From NCBI RefSeq assembly GCF_033807575.1, contig NC_084727.1:2480001-2544000 (forward strand): a stretch of DNA of 64,000 bases, in the 5' to 3' direction. This DNA is from Cydia pomonella. Taxonomy: Eukaryota; Arthropoda; Insecta; Lepidoptera; Tortricidae. This document shows, piece after piece, positions 35,101 to 48,482 of this stretch. Numbering within the stretch: the first letter of the stretch is position 1; each line of letters opens with the position of its first letter. Position numbers and translations under genes: made by a program. Below the pieces are notes generated by a model, which made no database searches, was not told where the DNA came from, and saw nothing but the letters and a program-made list of their open reading frames with translations.

Positions 35101-38100
35101 CATAAAGAGTTGTTTATCCTGATATGTGTGTAGATAATAGTACAATTACGATACAAGTGCGAAAAGTAGAAAATTCGAAACGAGTGGCGATAAATTAAAA
35201 CGACCGAAGGGAGTGTTTTAAATCGACACGAGTTGCGAATTACCTATTCGCACATGTATCGTACAACGTTTTACAGTACATATGGCCCTTTAAATGTTCG
35301 ACACAGCAACGTAATATGCTAATTTTCGCACTAGTGCGGTAAAGTAGCACCATATGTACTGTAAAGTTAATTATAGTCTTTTTTTGACAGGTGGGACAGC
35401 GTGATCCTCATGACGCCGGAAGAAAGAGAGGCGCAATGTGCGACGAGTGCAGAACAGAGCCAGCACAGGGTGACGGAGTGCAATACTGGGGAAGACGACA
35501 TCGTGAGGAACCTGAACGTGCAGGCTGTCACTAATCTTGTGGAGCACCCGCAGAGGCTTCGGCCGCCAAGTAAGTGTTATTTACACTCCCGGCGAAAAGT
35601 ATACAAACAAGCTTATGTTTTATTAGAAAAGTGTGATTTATTAAGCATTAGAAACAAAATGGTAGATATAATAATAATAATTCAGCCTATATACGACGTC
35701 CCACTGCTGGGCACAGGCCTCCTCTCATGCGCGAGAGGGCTCGGGCTATAGTCCCCACGCTAGCCCAATTGCGCAATGGGGACTTCACATACACCTTTGA
35801 ATTTCTTCGCAGATGTATGCAGGTTTCCTCACGATGTTTTCCTTCACCGAAAAGCTAGTGGTGAATATCAAATGATATTTCGTACATAACTTCCGAAAAA
35901 CTCATTGGTACGAGCCAGGATTTGAACCCGCGACCTCCGGATTGAAAGTCGGACGTCATATCCACTCGGTCACCACCGCTTTTTATAATAGTAGAACATT
36001 TTAAAAGTAAATGACTCAAGTTGTGGCTATGATATCTGCCAGTTCAACATTTTTCAAAGCAATTATAAGGGTATAATTATGTTACTTTTTCCTAATTTAT
36101 GTTTTTATTTTTTTGGTCAATTTTTAAGGATGTTTTGATATTTAGTATTTTTAACCTTTCGTGGTTGCTTAATGTAAATTTTAGGTTACAATTATAAAAC
36201 AAAGACAGAAACATGAGATATTAAAGAAAAAAACCTTGTTTCCATATTTTTCGCCTTGGGTGTAAGTTCCATTAGAAGTATTAGAACAAATTAAATTATT
36301 TTCAGAAAATATTTTGATTTGTTTTTATTTCAAATAGAAATACTACTATATAAATTATAAACTAAAATAAATGTCATATACGAAGAAAAAGTGACCAAGG
36401 CCTCCAGTGCCCCAGGCTGGAATCGAACCAGCGTCCTCTGCTATCGCGGCAGGTGCCTGAGCCACTCGGCCACCGGGGTCACAGCAGCACTCAGCAACCT
36501 TCGTTGCCTAAACACGAAACTCGACTAAAAGCTCTCTATTATATCACGATTGTATAATAGTACATTACGATACAAGTGCGAAAAATAGGAAATTCGAAAC
36601 GAGTGGCGATAAATTAAAACACGACCGAAGGGAGTGTTTTAAATCGACACTAGTTGCGAATTACCTATTTGCACATGTATCGTCAACGTTTTACAGTACA
36701 TATGGTGCTACTTTACCGCACTAGTGCGCAAATTAGCATATTACGTTACTGTGTCAAACATTTAAAGGGCCATATGTACTGTAAAACGTTGTACGATACA
36801 TGTGCGAATAGGTAATTCGCAACTCGTGTCGATTTCAAACACTCCCTTCGGTCGTGTTTTAATTTATCGCCACTCGTTTCGAATTTCCTATTTTTCGCAC
36901 TTGTATCGTAATGTACTATTACAGTACATATGGCCCTTTAAATGTTCGACACAGTAACGTAATATGATAATTTTCGCACTAGTGCGGTAAAGTAGCACCA
37001 TATGTACTGTAAAATACTATTATCTACTCCAGTACTCTTGTGAGAATTAGAATTAGAAATGTTTATTTGCCAGAATACGTTACAATTAGGTCTTAATCAT
37101 AGACAGCGCACTTCACTCCGTCAATAACGCCTAGGTTCTTAGCTACTCTAGCGCTGCTCTGGAGAGATTTGGAACTATTATTTATAGCTGACAGCTGGAC
37201 ACTTTTGCAACAATTCTGCCTAAGGAGTTTCTGTTCCTTGCCTCTACCTTCCATACACTTGGATCTTATATTAGTCTGATTTTAGAAATTCATATGGCAT
37301 CTAGTTTAATACGCGTTTTATTGGCCCAAGCGTTAGCAAAGGCCGCCGTTTCAGCTTAGCCAAAAAATATTTCGTATGTACGGATGTTCATGTTGTTTCG
37401 TATGCTCATCTGCAGGTCACAATTTCCAAGCAATCCTCGTGAAATTTTGTGAGCAGGTTCGATAATTATATATATATATAAATATATTTTTGTCTATTTA
37501 GTTTCAAGAATTTTTTCTAAGTTACTCGCGAGGTCTACGGCTCACAGAACCACTAGTTTTATTCAGTAGGCTTAGCACAGGAGTGCCGGGACGGTGTCTC
37601 GCCCTTGTGAGAGACTTCCCTTTTTTTTACCTTTCGAACGCCAAGAACACCTAAATCCTATATCATAATTCCGTAATTCGTATAGGAGGTGTAAATTTAA
37701 AAAATATTTTTAAAAGGATTCTTGGTAAGGATTGTAAGAAAAATATAGGTATGGCGGTTTATACACCGTGTTTTTATCGAATTTCGTTAACTTCGGGGTA
37801 TCGGTAAGTACGTTTAAGGAAACTAAATGGCATAGTTAATTTTCAAAAAAAAAATTTTTTTTTTGTTTTTTTTTACTATTTTTATTTTTATAAAAAGTAA
37901 CTAAATGTTGCATATAGCGTTGTTGTAACACGGGCATTACATTTAACTCAACCAAACAATTGAAAACTGTGACATATCAATGTCATTTCGAACGTCGATC
38001 GTCCGAGATAGCACTTACGTTTAGTAGCAAATGTATGAACTCGCACTAAACACTAATCAATAAGTAAACAGGCCCTAAGGCAAGTGTACACGCTCGTAAG

Positions 38101-41100
38101 GGCCTTATAAGATAAAAATTAATGATTGATTATCTCCGAAATGGAGTTAATTAGAATATCGGTGTCTTTGAGAAAGTTACTTAATTTAAGCTCAGGAATG
38201 CACCCTCGAAATTAACGCAAATCAAAAAAAATACGGCGTATAATGCTAAAAGTCACAGACGATGTTTGAAATGAGACGGGCCTAGGCTAAACAATATTCA
38301 CAAGTTATTAAAAAAGTGCAGCTTGAAAATACACATTCATTTAAAATATGAACCATATGTATGACCAGATTGTATCGTGTATAGTCTACTAAAAATTCAT
38401 TAGTTGCACAAAATTTGTAAATTATAATTATACGTGTATCTGGAGCATTGCTTTATATGCGTGTGTGACGTGGACACTGACACAACAGGACCGAGGGCAA
38501 TTGGAGGCCTTGGAAATGTGGTGTTGGCGGAGGATGCTAAGGAAAGCTAAAGTAAAATGTATTTTTTTAATTATTATTATTTTTATCTGCGTTTACAATA
38601 GCTCAAAATTTTGTATATGGAATGTTTTTTTTTTTTTTAATGTTTTATTTACTATTATTATTATTATTCGATTTTTATATACACGAGACATATTATGATG
38701 AAATGTTTTAATAGGTATTAGATATTTAGTTAAATTTAATATTGTGTGCCCTAACAGGATGTCATGGATTGACTAAATTAATTGTAACACCTTATTATGT
38801 AACTATGTTCATGACTGCAATAAATAAATGAAATGAAATGAAAAGGATTAGCTGGACAGGAAGGAAGACGAACGAAGAGGTCCTGAGCATGGCAGGAGTG
38901 GAGAGATGCCTGTTAGACCCAGTAGCTAACAGAAGGGGCAAGATGGATGGCCACCTGATACGGCACGACAGATTCTTTCTAAACATCCTGGAGGGCAAGA
39001 TTGAGGGGAAAAGACGCAGAGGAAGGCCCAGGCTCACATATCTCAGCCAAATAAAAGATAAAGTTTCTGTCGTGTCGTACGAGGAAGGTAAAAAGCTCGC
39101 CCAGCAAAGAAAAGCGTGGCGATTACTCCACCGACAAGAGCATAGCTCTCAAATATTGATAATAATTATACTAACTCCTGCAGTCATAGAATTATAAAAA
39201 ATAGCCACAACCTATAGTCTGTATCTTTAGGTATTTAAAAAAAAGGTAAACAAAATCTACCCTCAAATGGCTCCTTAAGGCAGTTGAGGGTAGATGAGAA
39301 CATTACATGATCAAATAATGTAGGTTTAAAGTCAGGTCGTTCGGTGACAGATCCAGGCGGTTTTGTATTTGGTTGGTTAACCAATAAATATTAAAACTAC
39401 CCGAAAATGTACAAATTGTTTGTTTACTTTTTTTTTTAATAACTAAAGATACAGACTATAATACAGAACTATGAAATTGAAGTCGGTTAATAAATACACA
39501 TTTCTGATCATCATTTATTGTATCGTTTAGTTCAATTAGGTATTTGTTAAAAAGATTTGAAGACGGCGCCTTTTTTCCAAGCTGTCAAAACATATTCTGA
39601 AGTGGGATATCCCTGGAGCAAGCGTCCATAGGCTATGTTATTCTCTTACTATCACTCAGGTATAAAATTTTATTTTTCTTTTCATAGCATCTTGGCAATA
39701 CTTTGGCAAATCCTGATTCCTAAGAACCCGTTTCATCTGTCATACGATTTTCGCGTAAAACATTGATCTATGCATTGTTTTCTTACATTTTTCACCCGGT
39801 TATTATGTATTCCCGCTTAAGATGCCTTTTTGGCCTGGGTCCTTCAGAATCTATGCTGGTTTTTCTGTGTCAAGGACAGCTTGACTATTATTAAAAAACG
39901 CCAAAGTCAACTTTCATTGGGTATACTCTTTCCTATTCTATTTTCTTAACACATTGAGTACCGGGAACCCGCTCGGCGGGTTTTCTGTTCGTAGTCGCTT
40001 TCCTCTACAAAGCGGGAAAACGCTGGGATCGGCTACGAGCGTAGCGCTACGAAAACGTTGGTAGCGAATGTGTCAATATGTTATTGTATATATATTTTTT
40101 CTTTATTTTGCACCACCCGTTAACTTCGCTTCGTTCGCCATCTATTTGAAGGTTGTCTGGAAAAGATCGCTGTTTAGCGATAAGTCCGCCTGTTGTTACC
40201 TACCAATGTGTATATTTTCTCAATTCCTGTATCTGTTTTTTTATGTAATGTACAATAAATGTTATTATTATTATTATAATATTCCAAGATGTAATCCAAA
40301 CACAAACACGTCTCCTGTGAATGCAGATTTTCGTATTTTTCAGTATTACTGTGTGAATTTTTGTTTTGTAAAATTTGTACGTTTTAGTAAATTCGTCGTT
40401 TTTGTCTGTCACGTTCAATCGCGTGGTGTTAAAAAGAGACACGTGTTAACGTGGATAAAACCATCCATAATACGCTTGTAGGTCGCAATAGAAATCCAAG
40501 AGCGTTCATGTTTCTTAATTTATCTCTTTCACTCATAGAATGTATAAAAATATTCGATCTCTGAATCTTGGTGTCTCATTATTTTATATTATGTCTTATT
40601 TATCTTTAATATAGGTATTCTTGCGTATAGTTAATTTTTAATATATTTTATACTAATTTTATTCTGGAACCTCACTTTCCTTATAACACTTTAACCCCAC
40701 TCTTACTCTTCCCTTAGGACATTGAGATAAACCAAATACGACAGCAGCTTCTGTGCCAGTTGTAACATCAGTATTCCTATAACTTCTTATTATTGGCTTC
40801 ATAATTTTATTATAATCATGGATATTATTGCGTGCATAATTTTGATTATTAATATCATAATCCTTTGCATAACTGTCTAGATTCAAAGGTGGCTTCAGAA
40901 TATCAGTTATTGTTATTTCATTTCTATTATTTTGCTTATAATTTTTGATTGTATCTGTTTCTCCCGTACCTCGTTCTCCTAAGACACACGCACCACAAAT
41001 TACTATTATTATTATACGAAACATTTCACTTTGTTAATTCTTCACGTATTCTTGGTATAATGTTTGTTAATAAGTGTGTACTTGTAGAAGAATGGCTTGA

Positions 41101-44100
41101 TAATAACTGCTATTTTCATGCTTATGATTTCATCTGTTGACCCACGCTCACCCTGCTTATCTGCATATTAAAATATATAAAAGATAAAAATGTGGCTCGT
41201 TCAGGAGGGTCGGAAGGTCTGATGTGCCTATAGTGGCTACGTGCGAAGTGCATGGTGGGGGTAAATAATGCGATCGCAGCGCAGGCGGGGGTAAAAATAG
41301 GCACTAACAAAGGTAAACGTCTTTAACGTTTCGTACAAGTAATATAGCTCGAAATGAAACTTTAATTTCCGGTAACTCCTGAGATATCATTTAAATTATA
41401 TAGTGTAATAAGTAAAGTATTTAATTTGATAATTTTTAACGTTTTTGAATGATTCACGGTTGGTAAAAACAATATAAAAGATAATCACGGTTTATATCCC
41501 GGTCGATTTAAGTGTTGCTAATTTTTAAAACTATCCGTTGCTTACGTTGTGTCCTTTCCACCATACATTGTGTCGTTATTTATATCTCAAAAGGATTGGG
41601 CTGCATTTTTGATTATAGACCTTAGCCAGCGTGATGTTTTCCGACTTCATTAACACACATCGTCATATTTCAAACAATTTGCACAAAACCTAAACCTTCC
41701 TCAAGAATCACTCTATTGATAGGTGAAACCGTATGAAAATCCGTCAAGTAGTTTTTGAGTTTGATAGTTGTTTTATAATATAAGATGTAGCGATTTGGCG
41801 TTTTCCACTAGATTTGCGGATACTGGATGGCGTGATAGTCGTGTACGTAGCTAAGTAATACAATCAATGTGAGCCAAGTGCCACTATAAATGCCATATTG
41901 ACATTTATAATTACACTTCTACTCTTTACCACAGGCGCCACAGCAGTCTGTAAAGTGTTATGATGGTCCGACTCTAGTCAATACAGACTATTAGCTGAGA
42001 GCGGCGAAACTACTATAGTTAGTTTGCTATACTGTTCTTATAGTATATTACCAGGCGTCTGGCACTGTTAATCGGTGGAGGTCAGAGTGACAGGCCAGTA
42101 AAATTTTCAGTTGGATTAATTTAATGCCATTTACTTCAAAAATATCTATTGAAAGGAAGTTATTTTGAAGCGAGTTTCAGTTCTATCCATTTAATTCAAC
42201 GCTTAGTCCTCTGGTCGAATTAACTCAACTTCCGTTCAATAGATGGCGCTAAACATTGTAGGAACGTGTCTCCTTCTCGTTTATTCGTCCAACGTATCAA
42301 CGTTGGTTTTCATGATTTATTCGTTCATCAGGTGTACACTGAATAAATACTAACATGCCAATAAGTATTACATGTATTTTATTAAAAGAATTATAATAAT
42401 TCACAAATCAATTCTAAATTTATTAAAAACTAATGCCTTGCCGCCACCTTCCTATCAAGTATGACAATACATTCTTAGGGCTTCTTTCTATATATAATAT
42501 TGCCTGCCCTCATGGCAAATCATCGTCCACACAGTTAAATGACAATGCGTAAGCCACCTATGATGAGTTAAAAGCGATGCTGTTAGTACTCCTGTATATA
42601 ACAATCATCAGGATATCCACACGTCTTCCAATTGATCCTTACTTTGCCTTTAGGACATTTTGACAACACGCCTCCCAATATTGTGCTTATATCAACTTTT
42701 GTTGAAGTCTCAGTTTCGGCGTTTCTATAATGTCTTGTTCTTGCCTTTATATTTTCATGATTATTGCGTGTATAATTTTCATTATTAGCTTCAGAATTTG
42801 AATCATAAATGTTATATCTGGTATTATTATTTAAATATTTAGGTTTATCGTTACTAGAATCAGATCTGTGGTCATCTATTTCGTAAATACTAACGTCTCT
42901 TCTTTTACGATCCAAGTATTTCCTTAGAATTTGTATTATTGACATCGTTATTATTATTTGGCTGATATTTGTCAATTACGTCAAGTTTTCATAACTATGC
43001 TCTCCTGGCACACATGTAACACAAAATAGCACTGCTACTAATAACTTCATCTTTTATTTTGAATTTTCAGTCTTCTTTAAACTTTCCGTTTATTTTTCAA
43101 AAAGCGTCTCAGTACTCTCCTTTATTTATCAATATCACTACATATTTCACTTCTTCAAATCAAAACTTTATATTTTTCTTTGTCTACAGAGTGTCAATCA
43201 CTTTAAGTATTTACCTATATCTGTTATGTATAGAACATTAATTTTATTCCACGGGTATAACTCACACTTTAAAACTGTAGCTTAAACTTTTACTACAGCA
43301 TTTGTTTAAACTTATCGGATGATGTCTGAACTATTTAATACAGAATCTCTCGAAACATAAGTCACTTTAGCGGCTGTCATACTCTTTCATGTCTTTTTCA
43401 TCAACTCCTTTATGTATTTTAATGCCCAAAACGAGTATAAATGGGTAGATAATATAGTAATAACAAGTGTACATTTGCTAACGATTGCATCGAGATTGTT
43501 TTATCGACTTAAGAAAACAAAATATTTCCTATATTTCTTACCAAACATCTGCCAGCTAACCAGTGAAGTTATATGACCTCCACGTTTTTTATAATAACAT
43601 CACATCACAACATATCAGAGATCAAAATGACTGGTTCACTCTTGGAAGATTTAACAACTGGAGTGGCCTTTAAGAGCTTACCCCTCTGTCGAAAACCTCG
43701 GCCAATGGTCATATGTATTGTATGGACCGACGTTTATCTGACATGGCTATTTGTGCGTTACGTACAAATACTCAACATTTGACGTGCCCCTCCCCCGCAA
43801 AAATCGGCAGACAAGGCGTCTCCTGTTGTTATATCATAATCATCTTTATTTATAAAACCAATTTATACGTCAGATATACATTTTACATATAGGTACATTA
43901 TTCAACATTTATATTATTTTAATTAAGTAGGTATACTATGTATTTCTACGTTATTTGTGAGCACAGAACTCTTGGTAGGTGTAGAAGGCGCTCGACAAGC
44001 CAGTTTTTTAATCTACGCTTAAAGCTAATTAAATTGGGAGCTTCGGTTATGTTTCTAGGCAGTTTATTGTAAATTGTGGGTCCCATTACATGGGTAAGCT

Positions 44101-47100
44101 TATTTGATTTTATAAGTTTATCCTCCAAGGGTCCGCTTGAGATCAATTAGCCATTACAATAGCAGGGGAGTGAGGAGAGTTTAGTCTATTTCGCTCTCTA
44201 TAGCTCCAATATGCACGAATGACAGACAGACTCCTTCGTAACTGACATCAGACACATTCGTACCAAGCCATTAGACGGACCGATTTAAAGTGATTTCTGA
44301 TTGTTAATACTTGTCCCATACGGCGAGGTTAAGTACACTATACTATACACTATATTAATTTAAAAAACACATTATTATGTACTTACATAACATTAAATGA
44401 TTGTATGTAATAAGTTCCTAACAACTACCTAACATATTTAATAGCGTTAATAATTATTTACAACATAATATTGTACAGAAACAGTAGATTAAAATAAAAT
44501 GAATACAAAAATAAAAAGGTTAAGTTATATTAGAAACAAGCTCGTACGAGATAAAGTGCTTTGTGAATTCATTAACTGGTTCTGGTTCTGGCCAGTGTAA
44601 AGATAATATAATTACGCAGATGATTTGTGCAGAAAACCGGCTGAGTGGGATTCGAACTCAAAATAGATTATGTACTTTTTATGTATAAAAAATGTTTAAA
44701 ACGATTGGTTCTTATATAAGGGCACCTTGAATTCATTATTTTATTTTTATTATATGTGGCTATAGTAGCAGTGGAAATATAGATGTGAGCTACCTAGTTA
44801 CGGTTCATGAGGCTCAGCCCGCTGACAGACAGACAAACAGCGGAGGCGGCGTGGGTACCTGGGCCCCTAAGGATCGTTCGTGTACAGTTACAGTTTATTG
44901 TATAAAAATGTTTAATGTTATGTTATTGTAACCTATATACATATACGCATGTCAGATGCTCTTAAACTTGGTAACATATTACTCAGGTGCCTCTTCTGGC
45001 CAATAACACCTCAAACCCACCCTTACTTTGCCTTTGGGGCATTTCTTTATTCCGCCCAATATAAAACTTTCAATTGTAGTACTTTCAGGTTCAGCTTTCC
45101 TATAATTTCTTATTTTCGGCCTCATTCTAGAGTAACGATTATTGCGTGAATAATTTTCATTATTAACATCAGAATTCGAGTCGTAGGTGTTGTATCCAGC
45201 GTTATTATTTACATAATTCAGATTATTTTTACTAGAATCCAATCTTTGATCGTCTATTGCGTAGATAATAGTGTCTCGTTCTTGACGATGTATGAATTTT
45301 CCTTGTATGTTTCTCGTAGACTTTTCATTATTAAGTTTCTCTTTATTGTTTGGCTCTCCTAGCGCATTTATTATACACATTAGTAACACCGCGACGAATA
45401 ACATTTTCTTTTACTTCGCTTTCTTCGTGTCTTCTTTAAACTTAATTAAAAATTCCGTATCTTTTCAATTCTTCGATTTTCGCTTTTACTATGTTTTGAT
45501 CTTAACTTTTATTAAGTAATTTAATCTCTAACATTTGTCTTTTTTCACTGGTTATAGGTATTTTTAACTCAAGTCAAAGTTAAAAATAGTTCTTGCGTTA
45601 CTTCAATAAAAGTCCATGTTTATTTTATTAAAATCTTCACTGATAATGCAACAATTTAAATATACTTTCTTGTAAGATAATTGTCAATCACTTTTAGTCT
45701 TTTTATATATAGTTATAGCACTTATTTTAGTCTATACGTACACTTCAGTTGTAACAAAAGTTATGTCCGTATTTGAAGCACTTTTGTTTTCACAATTTTT
45801 AATAACTTATGCCACTATGTATATATATAATAAACACACATTAATTATTAAATTATTATCAATACTACGATATAAATATAAATAGTATCACAACCACAAG
45901 TGTGCTTGCTAACGAATATACTATAAATGGCACATAAATAGATAAGCCGGTTGTAATATATTCAGAATCTTAAAATATGTTATCGATCGCATATTGATCT
46001 TATTTCGCTCGCACTTACATGCTGAGAGAGGGACGGTAAACTTAATATCTAGTCAATATCATATTTTTTAAATCTGAACTCATTCGAAGTATTCTCAAGG
46101 GTAGATGAGCCGTTTCAGAGCATATTTACTAACCAATATTAATTGATCTCATGATCCATAACAAATGTACAGTAAAAATATGTAATATCGACCCGGAAAA
46201 AGTGCCAAAAATATGTACACACTGCCATAATGTATTTTGACACCGGTCTGGCCTAGTGGGTAGTGACCCTGTCTGTAAAGCCAAAGGGTATCAGGATTTG
46301 AACCCGGGACCATCAGCTTCGTAGGCAGGGTCACTACCCACTAGGCCAAACCGGTCGTCAAATATCCTATAGTTATTTATTTATTATAATGCATCGGAAA
46401 TAAAGTCGTGTATACATATTTATGACACTTTGTCCGTGTCGATATTTAATACCTGTACTTTACAATTGTACATATCACGCATAAAATGGATCTCTGGTTT
46501 ATAATTAAGTATATGAACACTGTTAGTCTAAGAAGTATGTAACTAAATAAGAGCTATGATTTTATGTATTTGCTATGAATACTGAGTCTAAGTAACAATA
46601 GACTTTACATCATTGAGGCAAAATGATTAGCGATTTAAAGAACGGGTTCTGATCCATCATTGACCATATTTCAACCTTATTTCAAAGATATAAGGTTCAA
46701 AATTAGTGCTGTTAGTATTAGTAAATGCCTAGTAACGTATGAAACTGGTTATCGTCCCGGCCGATACGTCGTAAATAATTCAGTTTTATGTTATTTTAGT
46801 CTGGTTCTGGTTAGTCTGGTGGGTTCGAATTCCGATAAGGGCATGTATTTATTAAACTTTATTGGACAATAAAAATATGTACAAATGGCGGACTTAATGC
46901 CTTAAGGCATTCTCTATAGTTTCTATTTTTCTCCGTGAGCTTCTACGGATTATCGTCTTATCTATTGTTTAAAAACCGCAAAGGCGCGTGCCACTATGAA
47001 ATAAAACCGGCCAAGAGCATGTCGGGCCATGCTCAGAGTAGGGTTCCGTAGTTAGTCTTCCGTCACAATAAGCTAAACTGGAGCTTAAAGTATGGTAGAT

Positions 47101-47561
47101 TGTTAACCAAGGTATGAACTGTGAGTGTACGTCTTTTTACTATGAAGGGGAAACTCGAAAACAGCTAAACTGATCATATCCGCTATAGTTTTCATTTAAT
47201 GTCTTTCCTAAGCTCTACTTCTAAGATTTTTTTCATATTTTTTGGACCTATGGTTCAAAAGTTAGAGGGGGGGGGACACCATTTTTTTTTTCTTTTGGGA
47301 CAATTACTCCGAATATATTCACTTTATCAAGAAATGTTTGTTGAAGACCCCTATTAGTTTTGAAAGACCTTTCCAACGATATCCCACACTGTAAGGTTGA
47401 AGCAACAAAAAAAATGTTCACCCCCACTTTACGTGTAGGGGAGGTACCCTAAAAAAATTAAATTTTTAAATTTTATTGTACGACTTTGTCGGCTTTATTG
47501 ATTTATATATCCATGCCAAATTTCAGCTTTCTAACACTAACGACCACGGAGCAAAGCCTCG

Positions 47562-47600
<39 letters not shown>

Positions 47601-48443
47601 GGACATGGCGAAACTAGTAAGGGTTCCTAGTTGACTACGGAACCCTAAAAATGGTCAGGCCGCATAGGTAGCGTTTATTGAATGAGTAGTAATTGAGCAC
47701 GGAATAAGATTCATTATGAACTAATACAGAATTCTAACAGAATAGCTGTCTGATCTCTATTGGTGCGTCTAAGGTAGGCGACTAAACGCTCTCAAACCAG
47801 CTTAACTTGTGACACTGTGATCCGAAACAAAGATACGTATTCGAAGACCTCGCTTGCACTGGTAATGCGAGCGCACGGCTAGCTAGCGCCAAGGAAGCAA
47901 TGTTATGTTTCTCGAAGAGCAGGTAAAAAACAGGGCCGGATTTTCACACAAATATATTTGGGTGGTTTTTCGTTCTTTAATTTAAAGAGATAAAACATAA
48001 CACTATTTAAATAGTAGGTACACATCTAACAGAATGGGTTTGTGTAATTACAATAATAACGAGATATACTCATTTTTATAATCAACTGTTTAAACAGTTG
48101 TTTGCTAATTTTAAACTTTAAACAGGCTAATTTTAAATAAACAATAAAACAATGGTAAAATAGTAGGAGAAGTACCACGAAATGGCCTCATCTCAGCATG
48201 TTGCTGGCGACTTCCAGCGCTGATCTTCCGATGAGACCATCCGGTGAAACGATCACGATAGGTAACTAAAATAATCAACAAAATTAATATAAAAAATATA
48301 AAAGACAAAGATAGTAAGTAAAATTATACTTGTGGCAGGAGATCCCGCTCTTCCTACAATGGTTACATACATAGTAACCGAAAACCTAACTAACTAAACT
48401 AAATTTAAGCTAAGATGTGTGCGTGTGTGTATGTGTGTGAGAG

Positions 48444-48482
<39 letters not shown>

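Noticed and set aside
36400..36482. Active tRNA gene on the minus strand
   Set aside because: A and B boxes are good, but the acceptor stem does not close fully and the anticodon loop lacks U33. A repeat origin is more likely.
43573..43782. 69-residue plus-strand ORF and other short frames between the secreted genes as extra family members
   Set aside because: None has the C-P-x-G module or a convincing signal peptide on either strand.
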